A DNA stretch of 64,000 nt from Diplocarpon mali. Taxonomy: Eukaryota > Ascomycota > Leotiomycetes > Helotiales > Drepanopezizaceae. The stretch lies in the NCBI GenBank assembly GCA_024741835.1, contig JAENRP010000075.1, positions 99,926 through 163,925 on the forward strand. The letters are read 5' to 3'. Each line of letters starts with the position of its first letter. Position 1 is the first letter of the stretch. The notes under the pieces are model-generated. The model worked only from the letters and a program-made list of their open reading frames with translations, did not search any database and was not told where the DNA came from. The position numbers and the translations under genes are program-made. Shown here piece after piece: positions 1-12,526 of this stretch.

Positions 1-243
1 GACATTTGTCACCATTCCGACCACGCCGGCGGACGAGAGGAATGGGGCGATTTCCTGGCGAACGACCTGGAGCATACGGCTGGAGGTCTCTACGTAGGAG
101 TACGGCACCGCTCCAGACTTGTTCTTTTCGGTGGGGTCAAGAGGCGTATCGCTAGGCACGAGGCTTTCTGTGAGCTCAAAGGCGGCTTCGCTCGGTTGGT
201 AGGAAGCGAGGACGGACTCGGCGTCGGTAGTGCTTTGCGACAT
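1..243 (-). CDS. N-terminal part of an unidentified protein, cut by the window edge
   Basis: The frame opens at an ATG on the minus strand (complement of 241-243) and stays open for 81 codons to the window edge. The protein starts MSQSTTDAESVLASYQPSE and is acidic, Ser/Thr-rich and probably disordered for about 55 residues. It then changes to a more ordered stretch ending EIAPFLSSAGVVGMV, which could be the beginning of a membrane segment. Upstream of the ATG (plus-strand 302-331) is a long pyrimidine tract, i.e. an AAAG-type purine run on the coding strand, as is common in fungal promoters. I do not recognise the family, and the rest of the gene lies outside the window. Confidence 0.55.
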   Translation of the reverse strand, partial: MSQSTTDAESVLASYQPSEAAFELTESLVPSDTPLDPTEKNKSGAVPYSYVETSSRMLQVVRQEIAPFLSSAGVVGMVTNV

Positions 244-695
244 TTTGGAATTCTTCTTTTGGCCTCGATAGGTTTGCGTGCATTTGAAAAGCAGGGCTTT
301 TATCTTTCTTCTTTCTTTCTTTCTTTTTTGAAGTTTGAGCTGGGTTATGAGGAGGTTGTTGCAGTAGATCACGACGCAGGCAGACGGCGGGGCTGAGTGG
401 ATCTCACGCGCCTCAGCCCAGCCACCCTTAGATGTCAAGCCTCAAGTAGGGGTATGAATAAGGGTTTGCACAGGCCCGCCTGCAGGAGTCGACCGCCCCT
501 CCTTGTAGGCAATGAAAAATGTCCGGCGGTATCTAGAAGTAATACTTCTCGACAGTCCCTGCTCAAGTGACGAGATTCGGCCTCGCCATAAGACGTCGGA
601 CTATGCGTTCGCAGAGCCCCGGAAGGGCTCAGCATGCCATGCAAGGTTTACACTGTGCATGGCAAGCGGCGCCGGTGAGCTTCAGGTGCCGAATT
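244..695. other. Intergenic, 452 bp
   Basis: This lies between the 5' end of the partial gene at the left edge and the 3' end of the PTH11-like gene. It contains a TTTC/CTTT pyrimidine tract at about 302-331. Short open frames here have no recognisable content. Confidence 0.6.
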
Positions 696-2211
696 TCACA
701 TAGCCTCTCCGGGCTCCCTGTCTTCCTGGGGTGTCTTATGGAGACCAGACAACTTCGGATGTATGTATGTGTGACTTCTCAATGGATGCTGAGTATATGC
801 ACTCTCCGGACCCAGGCTTTCCGCAGGGTGCATCTCTTTCCAAGGGCCCTCCGGCGAGGTGGTGTGGTTAAAAAAAGCTAGTGGTGGATCGCCTGAACCT
901 AGTTCAATCGCCCCAGACATCCTCCTCTCAACCGTTGTTCTCCGCCCGTGTCGTCCAGATTTCGCGGATCCGGCGGAATAGCCAGCCACGAAGGTAGGAA
1001 ACATCTTGGACAGAACAGGGCGAAGAGTCGGTGCACAAGCACAGACGATGCCGACTGAACTCTCTACAGCAGTCCATATATAGAATTCCACTATGACCCA
1101 GGAAGGGTCGGGTGTGTTTTGATGATATCTCGAAATAGACACCATGCGTGTGATTGAGGCGGCAATAACAAAAACCCCCAGGCTCATAATACCCATCAAA
1201 GTCCATTTCTGGCGTGAAGGGATCCGCAGACTGCGGACGACAGGAATGATCATGACGATCATCCAAGCGTCCGTCACTGTGTGACAAACAGTAGAGGCAA
1301 CTATTACCTTTCTTGACTTGAAGCAGAATTTGCTACCATAAAAGTTGCCGCCGCTGAGGGGGTTACACTGCAGAAGGTCCCCGATGAGGAGGGGAATAGT
1401 GTACCCAATCAATACAGCAATTGTGATCAAGGACGCCAATTTTTCTCGCCGGGCGGGAAACACGCGGAGATAGAAGATCAGAATCGAAAATTTCGTAAGC
1501 GAAAGAGTTATTTGGTAGCAGATTAACGAGACGAACTAGATGAAGAACTTATAGTCAATATTGCTCCTCGGATAAATTTCGAAGCGCCAGGATTGATATG
1601 AGAGGTGGTGTGTATGTTATGGAAGCAGATTATGTCTTAAGCCTCTCCAGACAGGCTGCAGGAGGGGGAAGAAACTTAACGAGCACCTACTGTGAGTGAG
1701 AAGGAGGTTGATAAAAGTTTCGGAGGAATGTTTTGCACTAGCGGGAGATTTCGAGGTCAGCATTGCTTCAACGACCCCCGAAAAAGACGGTGGGAAGAAA
1801 AGCTGGAAAAACACATACTATGATGGCCTTGGCCGAAGTACGTAGACACGCCGAAGAGTGCCGTCATAGCAAAAGAATGCAGCCACTGTGTACACAAACA
1901 GTCAGTAAAAGGTCTCAGAGCTAAAGACGAGCGTGTGCGGATCCCGCAACGGAAAGAAGAGATCTTGAGGATCCTGGTATACCAACAGCAATGATTATCA
2001 ACGTATCGTCCCAGTTCCATATTTTCAGCACGCATGTTCGAGCAAATATCCGTCCTACGATGAAGAGCGTCGCTAGAGCTTGAGGAGCACTCACGCCCGC
2101 GAGAATCTCCGTTACTCTGCTGTCGCCGGGAATCTGCCAGAAGCGTCAGTATGTGTTTGGGGTCAACAGGGAAATATTTAAGCCCACATGCTCATGTCGA
2201 GGGCGGATCAT
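696..2211 (-). CDS. PTH11-like integral membrane receptor (fungal rhodopsin-fold family)
   Basis: Proposed model: complement(join(696..1535, 1691..1737, 1819..1885, 1987..2133, 2188..2211)), 374 aa. All junctions keep frame, and the introns are 54-155 nt. The N-terminal exons encode a first hydrophobic helix followed by FARTCVLKIWNWDD, then ALFGVSTYFGQGHH. The last exon carries LTKFSILIFYLRVFP and further helices. This is the conserved layout of the fungal seven-helix rhodopsin-domain family that includes PTH11. A cytoplasmic tail of about 100 polar residues ends the protein. No CFEM cysteine domain is seen at the N-terminus, so it belongs to the CFEM-less subgroup. Family members are thought to sense surfaces or host cues, but the ligand is unknown. 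The first exon (8 codons) is the weakest part; the donor at 1986 (GTTGGT) and the 24-nt first exon need transcript support. Confidence 0.8.
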
Positions 2212-2818
2212 GATGTTGGTTCAGAATGAAAGTGCAGAATCCCCCCCACTGCTGCATCTCTGAGGACGGAAAACGGTAGGAAAGGGCGTGGCAGCTGCTC
2301 CCCATATATGATTTGCAGAATATTGTCGGGGCTGGGCCTTGCCCCATATGCACAAAACATCAGAACCAGTCATCCATGGATACTGTACCGTAATAAGTAC
2401 ATGGAGTCAGTATGTGACTTCGGATACGTAGACTCGAGGAGCCCCCCAGCTCGGTCAAGTTTTGATCGAAAGTGGGTGCCGGTGCTTTGAGTTCGACAGA
2501 AGACGAGCCGGCCGGACCTCTCGGCACCGCAGGGAAGCAAGGCCTCAAGTCAATAGCGAGGCACCGTGGCCATGGGACGTGGGCTCTGTCGTCCTACAAC
2601 CGAAACCAGCGCAACCGAGCAAATGACTACCACACTTGTTAGGATCTGGTTGAGCCAGAAACCGCCATGGATAAGAAGAGATGACGGCAAAAAGCTTGGG
2701 TAGTGAAACTACGAGGTAGCTTAATCCTCTGAGACGGCTCCGAGGCTCTTCCAAGACACACGAGACCACCCGAAGAGTTGGGCGGATTACCAGGGGAGAC
2801 CTGATCCTTGTCGTTGTA

Positions 2819-2938
2819 TTTACCATTCGTCGCAGGCCTGACAAACGCCTCATTAGCGTACTTTTGAAGGTAGGCTGGAGTGAATGTGCAAGTGCGATAT
2901 ACTCTTCTGTGGTGTTTCTTGGCCTGCGACGAAGTAAA
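2819..2938. mobile_element. Short TIR-bordered element (MITE-like), copy A
   Basis: A perfect 13-bp inverted repeat, TTCGTCGCAGGCC at 2826-2838 and its complement at 2921-2933, borders an element of roughly 120 bp. Including the outer TTTAC/GTAAA pair the repeat extends to about 18 of 20 positions. There is no coding content. A diverged copy lies 1 kb downstream. No clear target duplication is visible, so the superfamily is undetermined. Confidence 0.55.
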
Positions 2939-3844
2939 ACTTCAGTCCTGCCTAATAGTGCCTGTGTTCTTTCATGCATTCCTGCAAAATTATTCAGGAC
3001 AGCAAAAGGCAGAGACCCAACCTGGCTCGGGCACCTCTATGCACAGTACTGGAGAGATAATAATTGCAGTTCTCGCTCTTGTCAGCAGGCTGCAAATGTG
3101 GGCACAGCTATTACATGGTTTTTGATCAGCTAAAATTTCATCGGTTCCCAGGAATCGAAGTTCTACATTTGTGGCCCGTTGATAAAAGTCAGTGTGTACT
3201 GTAGGTAGATATGTAAGGGTTGTCAGCGTGTCACGGATGTAGAGCTGCATGAATGAGACGACACTACTGTGCAGTACGTTCATCCTGGTAAAGAGATCTA
3301 TCCTGGTAGATTCGGCCATCCTCAGGAAAAAGCGCAATTTAGTTCTTGATTGCAACGACGGAGTTCCGGGTGACGAGTGTAGGTAACGCTCAAAAAATTT
3401 CTGGCAAGTCGGAACACGAAGGTAGGCCCGCGGAATGAAAGGCGCCCGGCCCCATACACATACATGCATCCCCCCGTGTTCAGGCCGGCTCGGATGTGAA
3501 GCCAATTCACATTTGCTACCAGGTCCAACAGCATTCGTCGAAGCCTGGAACATCCGCACGGGGTAAGCTAGTCGACTTTGGACGGAGGGTAATGTAAGGC
3601 ATATATGACTTCCATATGAAGACCGCTCCTAGCCAAAGTCTGATTGAGCTCGACGACATGGGTTTCGTGGCCGCATAGGGGACGTGTTACTCGTAGCGTA
3701 GCGTATCGTAGGGAGTAGGCATGACACCGCAGCCCGATGTGATGAGAACCTGGGAGACTCGCTCTAGCCACAGGCATTTTTGGTTAATGCGTATGCTGCT
3801 GTACGTAAGAGCGTCTCAGTTCCAGAAATATGGTGCGTTCCATA

Positions 3845-3969
3845 TAATTTGTCGCAGGCTACATAGTAAGCGAACACCATATTAGCGTAGGTGTGAGGGC
3901 AGTTTGAGGTGCGTTTGCAGGGCCAAATATACTTTCACTTAGTGTTTTTCTAGCCTGTGCTGAAGTAAC
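3845..3969. mobile_element. Decayed copy B of the same TIR-bordered element
   Basis: This shares with copy A the left end GTCGCAGGC, the internal ATTAGCGTA, the ATATAC block and the right end GCCTG..GAAGTAA, all in the same order and orientation. The terminal repeats are degraded, with many differences of the C-to-T and G-to-A type. That pattern would fit repeat-induced point mutation or simple decay. Confidence 0.45.
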
Positions 3970-6894
3970 TTGATCTTCGGGATCGGACGATGTCCCCACA
4001 TCCAAAAGCACCACTTAGCCGGACAGCTAGGAAGTATTAGTCCGTAGATCGTTTTACTAGACACGGAGTAGTTGCTTTTGAATATCCCCTGGAGAAATGT
4101 GTAAACCCAAATTTGAAAGGGTAGGGGCTACCCACGAATGAGCTTCTGATCACTGAACTTTTAGCTGCTGTCAGGAAACTAGCTAAGTAGCCAAAGCAGC
4201 GTACAGTATTGCGAGTGGCTATTCCATGGTGGAGTTCCGCGAGGATATGGTCTGCCCCTGTCATCTGCGAAGCATAAGAGAAAAAGCGCCGCATCCCGTC
4301 CGTGCTTGAAGCCGTCAAGACCTGCCTCCGGAACGAGTATCGTACTTACTCGAGACGTTCGACGGCGTTCGACAGCCAGCGATCAATATTCTTCAGGGTT
4401 TTCAAGCAAGCCCAGCCTCAAACGGGAGTCGTGGAAAAGTCGCCCGGGCGTGCATATAGGGTGCATAATGGGAGGCATAGTGCATATGCCCAGGCAATAT
4501 CAAGTTTTCCTTCAAAGCCTATTCATGTCTGCTCGGGCTGTCGGTCGTCGCAAGCCTCCCAGGGCTCAGTCGAGGATGAGCGGGTGGGCGGCCAGCAACG
4601 GCTCTTGTGTTTGTCGTCGGTGGTACACAGAGTTGCTGGGTGACACTTCGCAGGCTCTCGGGGGGGCTTCTGCCGTAGAGGCCGTCCAGGACAGTCGTGT
4701 TGGACAGTCCAAGGTGCCGTTCAAGGAGATAGAGTCAGTAGCTGGAAGAGGACAAGAATGTTCTGCGTTCTTGAATGATCGCTGCAGAGGTGGCTGAGGC
4801 GACGCCTTGGCTGGGATCCAGTGTGTGGGCACGTGACACTCGCCAAGACCAAATAGGGCTCCCCCGTAATGCTCGTCCGAGTACCAAACGAAAGAAGAGC
4901 CAAGAGGGTTTGCAGGCCGTCGATGGCAAGACCTCGAGAGGCTGGATTTCATCTTGGTAGATACTGTGAGAACCGTTGTGGCTGCGTAATATTATGATAC
5001 ATTGAAATTCTATATTCCTAACGACTACTCTGATTCATGGTAAAGTCGATCGATTTTCTTGCACGACTCGATGCTGCATCTCCCAGGACTCAGCTCATCT
5101 GGCTGTGTTACGTAGTGTTCTGTCAGAATAAGACAGGCGCACAGCGTGTTTTGAAAGGTTTCAACAAGCGGAATCAGCCTCAAGGGGACATGAGATTTAG
5201 ATACGCACGATACAACCTTCTTAGGTCAAAAACCGATGCGTTTGCAGTATTGTGATGATAGAGGGTTCAAATCTCAATTAATCAATTATGGTCATATGTC
5301 GGATGTAAAGCCCATATGCCCAAATAGGCTTCGATTATCCATTTGCGGTATACCTGTTATATAATATTCATAAGATGGACTTGTTGCTTTATAATTCTCG
5401 AATAGTCGATTCGTGATCTCATTCTCTGCCCTTATATTCTTAATTGCATACATGACATGCGAAAACGTTCGCATCCGTGTATTCGTGAAGCAGCGCTAAC
5501 AGCCAAAGGTTAGGGGCAAAGGCGCTTCTTCCTAGCGGTGTATCTAGACATAAACCTAACTAGCTTTTGTCACATATATCATGGATGTCGAGCTTCTCGG
5601 AGACCAAGTGCATTCCCAGGACCCGTTACGAGATTGAATAGCTGTGGTCCTTGGGAGGGTGCCTTCAGCAGGAGATGTCATGACAGGATCGCAAGTCAAT
5701 CTGAACTCGACATCTTTTTCAGATTCGGTGTTTTCGGTGCAGAAGTACCTGAGCCAGGCCCGGCAGTAGGAGGCTGGAAACTGGGTTATGTGAGCTTGCG
5801 ATAACTTGTGAAAGGGTTCATTCAGGATGCCTTTGGGATCTCAGACCCAACGAATGCGATCCTTTCGTAAGGCCGTAGATTAAGGTGTAAATCAGGAAAT
5901 CGGTGTGTGGTAGCGTATCGAACATAAGCTTTGTAACGATGATTCTCGAATCTTGCCTGACTCGCGCGAGCTCTACAAACTCATTTTGCAAACAAAATGC
6001 AAAGGCTTGGAGTATCGAGATCTCAGTATCGGGCCCACAATTTCGGTGATCTGAAGGGCTAGCTACTCCCTTTTTTTTAAAGTGGGCTGCCAACCCATTA
6101 TAAAACCCACTGATCGGCTTCTCCACTACAAGGGGCCCCGATCATTCGCGCCAAACAACGATTCCGAAAGCGAACCTCGAATCCGAAGGCCGGGAGAGAG
6201 ATTCCAGTTTAAATGCTACGTTCATAGTAGGATGTAGTTTAATCTGTTCATGTTATTAAACCCGAAGGCAATACGTGAAAGCTGATCGACGATCTAGCTG
6301 AAGGTTTCTCGGCGCAAAATTCGAGCAATAGGCAATAGGCCTTAACAAAAGTCCAAGAGCATCAGATCAGCTCGATTTTGCCATTTTCCCCTCAAGGTAC
6401 CCAGTGAATTTGTAGCCACTGGAGAAGGGGGATGGCTATATCAGCTGAACTTCAATTTACCATAATTAGTCGAAGAGGGAGCTAACCTCAGCCGAACAGA
6501 GTACAGAGCTTTGTCTGAGGAAGAGTTGGCCAATCTGCGGCATCAATAGTTCCAACTGTTAGTTCTGCAAACTCGACGTCAATCATCTTCCCAAACCCAT
6601 CATTCTTCGACCTAGTAGCTACGCCCCCTATACTCGCAACGCTTTTGTGTCAGGCCTGTACTGCACAGCCGTATCCAGAAGCAGTCGAGAGGTACCCAAC
6701 ACCACCTGGGCATCTATAAGAAAGGCTTGTTCTTCTGCTACAAGTATGATCCGGCAGCAGACACAAAGATGGTCAGGCCCGGCCGAGTCCAGAAAAACTT
6801 GCCCTTCTCAATAGGGTACTCGCCATGGTCGCAAGGCTTTTGGGGGGTGGATGGTGAGCTTACCAGTACATGTTGCGCATGTTCGCTTAGAAGC

Positions 6895-6992
6895 TGACAG
6901 AATCTAAAGATATATATTCCAGAGTCCTATGGAGCTGCAGGAGTATATATACAAGGTACGATTATATAAGCCAATCCTTGTATATTCCAACA
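6895..6992 (-). mobile_element. Solo-LTR-like element, copy 1 (98 bp, TSD GAAGC)
   Basis: Read on the minus strand the element starts TGTTGGAATATACAAGG and ends CTGTCA, so it has TG..CA termini. It is flanked by the identical 5-mer GAAGC at 6890-6894 and 6993-6997. Related copies at 37983-38079 and 57430-57526 also have 5-bp duplications. TG..CA ends plus a 5-bp duplication are the hallmark of LTR retrotransposon insertion. With no internal domain next to it, the element is best read as a solo LTR or a very small non-autonomous derivative. Confidence 0.75.
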
Positions 6993-8220
6993 GAAGCATC
7001 CCATGTAAGCATCTATGTCCTGGCCGATATCTCCCGCTGCGCAATATCAACAAGCACCCCGAATCAGGAAGCTCTCACGACAAGTTTAGCTTTTCTCATC
7101 AATGACTTTCCGTAAGACGCGCTGCTTCTTGCTATTATCACGAGACTAGATAGGATCGTTGGCCACTGAGGTGACATCCTGCGTCCGACTTCGACTTGGA
7201 CTTCCCCAGAAATTTATCTCCACACAAACACTTTCGGCTAATGATCTTGCTCCTTTGATCGGAGAGATCGGTTTCGAGGACAGCGTAATTGTCGATACCT
7301 AGCTGGTTCTTTTCATGCTGAGTGCTCGTCCCCATCTCCCTTCAAGGCAAGTCAGCCCTAGAAATAAAGAATTCGACCTGTTACTATCCTGCTGCCTGCT
7401 ATCTTGTACCTCTGCAACAAGTGACCGCTTTATGTCTCTAACTAGTAGAAAGATCTCCTGTCCTTGGACACTGGCAATCTTTCCATCACTGTTCACGGAA
7501 CGATTTGGGCCGATAAATGATGAATCATCTGGCTTGGGGGCTCTCGGCTAGCTTCCAACAGGTACAAGTCTCTGGTAACGTATCTGTGCAAGACGCTATA
7601 AACACCCAGGCTAACACAGCGATTGTCGGACTATCTTGCAACTGCCTCGGAAGCCCTCGCGCTCTCGTCGGACGCCGCGAGTGGAGCCGTAAGTAGTGGA
7701 AAGGCACCAGGCGAGATCACGGCCTGAACTCTGCGCTGGGACTCCACACCATTTCCGAGGAGCCTGCCGATGCCGACACCCAACAGCCCCGGGACACGGC
7801 TCCACGCTCGTGAACAGTCGCCGCAGCCGTGGTTCGCCTGCGGGAGGCCCGCGAGGACGTTGAGGATGTGGAGCGCGAACTATACCAGAGATAGCAAGAC
7901 TACCGGGAATAAGTAATAATACAAGATAGATATGAGCACACTGGATCCTGTTTCTTAGGAACAATAAATTGGAACTTCAAATCTAGGTTAGGGCGTGCCC
8001 AGAACCAAAACAGAAGAAGCATGACCCTCTCAAGTTTGATATCAGGCCGTTCACCTGCGCCTGCAGCTTTTGGAGATAATCTTCGTGCTCTCACAGTGCT
8101 ACCTGATGTCAGAACAACCCATTCAGAGCAAAATCAAGGCTCAGATTAAGTATTGCTCAGCTGGTTGAAATTCCGCCCCCCCGATACATACAGCCACACA
8201 CTCTCTCCAGCAATACAAAA

Positions 8221-11200
8221 TCAATACAGCCCTTCATCCTCTTCGTCCCGGAACCCCATATCAACCGCCTTCGCCTTCCCCTTCCAATTAACACTCTCAT
8301 CATAAAACGCCGCATCCTCATCCCCCTCACTCCCGTCCCAGCTGCCCGCCGCTTTTTCCTTGCCCTTACTCTTCCGATCAATAGCCTTCTCCTTACCCTT
8401 GCCTTTCCCGCTACTCTTCGGACGGACGTCATCTCCGTTACTCTTTTGCCAGCCGGGAATACCTTCCCCGTTGCCCCTGTCCTCATTCTGCGCTCTACCG
8501 TTTTCTTTGTCTTGATTTTCGTCCTTGACTTTCTCGAACTGCGCCCTCACCGTACCGTAATGCTCAAGCTCCTTGGCGCTGACGCTAGGAATAAGTTCTT
8601 TCTCTGCATCGACGAAATCTTCTTCCGTGACCATGACAGCCACATCTTCTTTACTTGCGTGATGATCGAAGAAGTAGGCTGTAGATATCTTGGGTTTTCC
8701 GGATAGTGTGTTGAAGGAGTTGATTTGGGCGACCTTAGAGTCGACAAGGGAGGCTTGCCGCGTCACGGCTTTGAGCATGGCGTCGGAGCAGAGGGCGTAG
8801 AAATCTGCCCCTGTGTAAGTAAAAGGGAGGCGGGATGCGATGCGTGGGAGCGAGAGGGTGGGGTGGAGTGTGAATCTGGGTGGTGTCAGTGCTACGCTAG
8901 CTTGCAAAGAGGGCAGTTCATACTTTCTCGTCAGTGCCTCCATAATGGTTAGCTGTTTCTCGTGGGTATCGCTGACTCCAAGGTAGAGCATCTTGTCGAA
9001 TCTCCCTGGCCGTAGGAGGGCAGCGTCAAGCAGGTCTGGCCTGTTTGTAGCACCGATGACGAAAACACCACCACCTCCGTCCTCTCCATCTGACATACCA
9101 TCAAGCTCTGCCAGTAACTGAGAGACGATTCGGTCCATAACACCACCGCTGTCTCCCTGGTTTCCTCTTTTTGGCGCCACAGAGTCTAATTCATCGAAAA
9201 AGACGACACAAGGTCTTGCATCTCTCGCACGCTGGAAGACACGACGGACATTGGCTTCTGACTCTCCGATATACATATTGAGTAGTTCAGGACCCTTGAC
9301 ACTGAAGAAGTTGAGACTGAACTCTGTTGCAATAGCTTTCGCAAGCAAAGTCTTGCCAGTTCCCGGAGGGCCATAGAATAGTATTCCTGAGCGCTTTTTC
9401 ATACCCTTTGCAAAAAGCTCGGGGCGTTCGAGAGGGAGCTGGATAGTTTCCATGACAGCATCCTTGACGTTCGTCAGACCTCCAACATCATCCCAGCTCA
9501 CATTCGGAATCTTGGGTGCACCAATGGCATCTGCAAAGTTCTTACGAGCTGCCTCGACAGCAAGCTCGAAGTCTGATTTAGTTAAACATCTACCAGCAGG
9601 GCCACCAGCAATCAGTACATCCCTGACTGTGACAGCACTCTCTGTCTCTGAAGAGGCAGAGGCAAGGCCCTCGAGACGGGAGTTGCGTGCTACGAGAGCG
9701 CGGTCGACCACGTCGACGAGATCACCAGCAACTAATGCTGCCGTCTTGATAGCCACACCACCAAGATCAACTTCAGGAGCAAGGGCGACCGGCTGGTCGT
9801 CGAGAATGCTTCTGAGAATGCCTTCTCGCTCCGACTCATCGGGTGCAGACATTTCAAGCTCATGGGTGAATATCCCTCGGACTCCATCCGGAATCTTGTC
9901 GACCTCGGTTGTGGTCGCTATTAAGACTCTTGCGCCAGACAAGATCTCTTTCAAAGCACTGATCATTCTATCTGCAGTAAGCGCCTCGATGTGCCGTATC
10001 AGAAGCGCGCAGAATTCCGGACCACAGGCCATCGCGCGTTCAGCGCGTGCTTCTAGAAGCCCGGCAGATTTAACGTCGCTGCCGGTACTCGCTTCACTCA
10101 CAATGTCATAGGCGTCAATTGTAAACGTATGCAGGCCAATATCAGAACAAGCACGCCGTGACAAAGTCGCCTTGCCAATGTTTCTCTGGGTCGAAACGAG
10201 AAGTATAGCAATTGGTTGCAACTTTAGATAGATTGCCCTGGGACTTGTCGCAGCTGCAATCAGCTCTCTCAGTCGCCTCTGAAGGGCTGATACATGATGC
10301 TTTCTTGGTTTCGGCATCGATGTCAGTTCTGTCTCTGACTTTGATATAGACTTCAACCCGAGGTAATACTCCCAAGAACTTTCAATAGTCCCTGGAAGCC
10401 GGCTGTGTTCGCTCCCTGACTGCATCATATGCGTTGAGGAAACATCGATAGATGTAACCCCGCCCCATATGTTATCCTCCTCAGCTACTTCAGGGTTATC
10501 CGTTGCGGCTCCAACGTAGCCAATTCGAAACCACGCAACCCCCGTAGCCTTTAATGACTTTGCGGGTCTGGGATCATCAAGATTGGTATTTGAAAATAGC
10601 TCGTCAATCTCTAAATCACCGGTTGCAGCCGGTTCGTATAAGGTTCGCCCAAGATCTCCATCAATCGGAATTCCCAATAGATCTCCTTTTTGAACGACTC
10701 GCGTGCGGCTCGAGAAATAGCGCTTTAAACCTGAAAACAAGGCGTTCTGTAAACTACGCTCAGTTGTAAATGGCGTTGATATTTTAAGAAGCGTAAGTTC
10801 TCGAGCAAATGGTGGCCGAGACGCGCCAGTGATCTTTGGTAGAGATGCCCTCGACGGGGGGGTTAGTCGCTTGAGCGGCGATAACCTGCAATACGGAGTG
10901 GTGTCCATATTAGCCAGCAGGATTGGAGACATATACACCGTAGGGTTGGATGATCTTTGGATTTGGGATTCGAAAAACGACATTCGCCTTCCTTCTTGCT
11001 TACTGGTGGGAATCTTCGTCACTGGACGATGAGAATAACTCTCGGGCAGTCCAAATACCTTAACTGGTCGCCACACAGGCTCCTCTTCGGGGGCTCCAAA
11101 ACTGCCCAATCCCCATAGCCCAGTACCTTGGGGCGGGGGCTCAGCTGCAGCTTCTAACCTTACCCAGTCTCCCGAAAAGCAACCAACCTTTGTCAGTGAG

Positions 11201-12526
11201 TTCATGTCAACGTAAATTCTGGCTTCCTCGTCGTCTCCGATACTGGGTCTAGGATGCAAAGTTTCCTCTGGGAGAGGCCTAATCAGCCCTTGTGTCTTGA
11301 ACAGTCGGCCTCTTTGACCCCCGGTGCGAGCTGTTGTCGCAGTAAACGAGGAAAAAACGGATCCAGGTGTACTTCTCCCATCAATCTTCCGACCTCGCCC
11401 AATTGTCATAGGCGTCCCGGCCTGTATTGTTGATATTCCGCTAGCATTATGGGTTGGGAGGATCGGAGCCTGCAAAGAGATTAAATCGTCCATTGAATCA
11501 TCGGAGAGGTCGTCGTTCTCAGCATCTGACAGATCAGTTTCGGTCTCAGTCTCAGTATCCCCATCCCCCATTGCCGTGTCGGTTCTATATCGATCTTCAG
11601 TCGCAGAGAAGAACTGGTCATTCGAGGTGTCCTCGTCATCCTCGGCTCCCCCGTTCAGAGAAGCATTGGTAGGCAGTGTTTGCGAGCTTCTAACACTCTT
11701 TGCATGATGTCCTGTCTGAATAACGATAATTTTGGTTTGTGCGGATAGAAAGCCTTGGCCTACAGGCTCGCAGAGAGTGACCTTCGCGGGTGGCGGGGTA
11801 ACATGGGTAATTGGATGCGGAGGTAGAGGTAGAGAGAAAAAATCGCCAGTGTGGACAATCTTCAGTGCTCGTAGAGATTCTCGAATCGCTGCCGTCAAAC
11901 GGTCCTCGGGTGTGTTAGGCACCTTTTTTCCACTTGTCGCCCCATTCCCCCGCATATGTTCACCGTGGAACGTTCCCTCGCCATTTTCCAGCCGTCTTGC
12001 CAACTCTCCTTCAATCGTCACAAACAAAGTATCTAGCGTGAGTGGTACGACATCCAGAATTCGAATCTCAATGCCGCTCCGGCTGCTGCTGGATATCTTT
12101 GAGGGAGCGAGCTTTTGGAGAGCTTCTGCAAAGCTTTGAAGTGCCAGTGATGAAGGAGAGAATTGGACAGTCGACTTTGCGAGTGCGCCTGAGGGCCTGA
12201 TGGGTACTACAGTCCAGGTAGAGTCTTCGACGGACGTTGAAGGCCCCCAAGGCGAAATTGCGACATGATGAAATTCGGGGGCCTTAGAAGTACCGTTGCC
12301 ATTCTCTGTGGCTACAGAAAGGTTCTATTAGCTCCTTATAGCTCCATAAATGATATATACACCCACGCTGAGCTAGAGTAGGAAACAAGTCCGCAAACAG
12401 GTCTTCTGAGAGTATGCCGACATCGCCCTTCACATGCTCGTCCAGCACCAGTCTGGCAGATATGGACGACTTGTCCTGCCGTCTCCTCTTCCTCTTCCTG
12501 CTCGGTATCTGTGCTTGCTCTGCCAT
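8221..12526 (-). CDS. PEX6: Peroxisomal AAA+ ATPase Pex6
   Basis: Model: complement(join(8221..8875, 8924..12311, 12361..12526)), 1402 aa. Pex6 pairs with Pex1 on the peroxisomal membrane and extracts ubiquitinated Pex5 for recycling. The second AAA domain is complete: GPPGTGKT at about residue 1036, FFDELDSVAP at about 1090, then GATNRPD and LLRPGRFDK. The first AAA domain is degenerate (STQRNIGKAT at about 760, without a proper P-loop Gly-Lys-Thr), as is normal for Pex6. The N-terminus MAEQAQIPSRKRKRRRQDK followed by SARLVLD and GDVGILSEDLF is the usual fungal Pex6 start. The tail is Lys/Glu-rich and disordered. The 48-nt intron at 8876-8923 has no stop and is a multiple of three, so it can be missed. 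Its removal restores the expected TRKFTLHP sequence before PFTYTGADFYALC. The intron at 12312-12360 separates the short first exon. Confidence 0.96.

Larger units (their letters stand above)
2212..8220. other. Gene-poor, repeat-bearing interval of about 6 kb
   Basis: No frame of credible length or composition was found on either strand. The sequence looks like decayed transposable-element DNA. A TIR-bordered element occurs at 2819-2938, with a diverged relative at 3845-3969. A solo-LTR-like element lies at 6895-6992. A short GC-rich island at about 7630-7895 carries the coiled-coil-like frame VVRLREAREDVEDVEREL just after an in-frame TGA. The remaining open frames are under 165 codons and match nothing I recognise. 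Confidence 0.6.
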
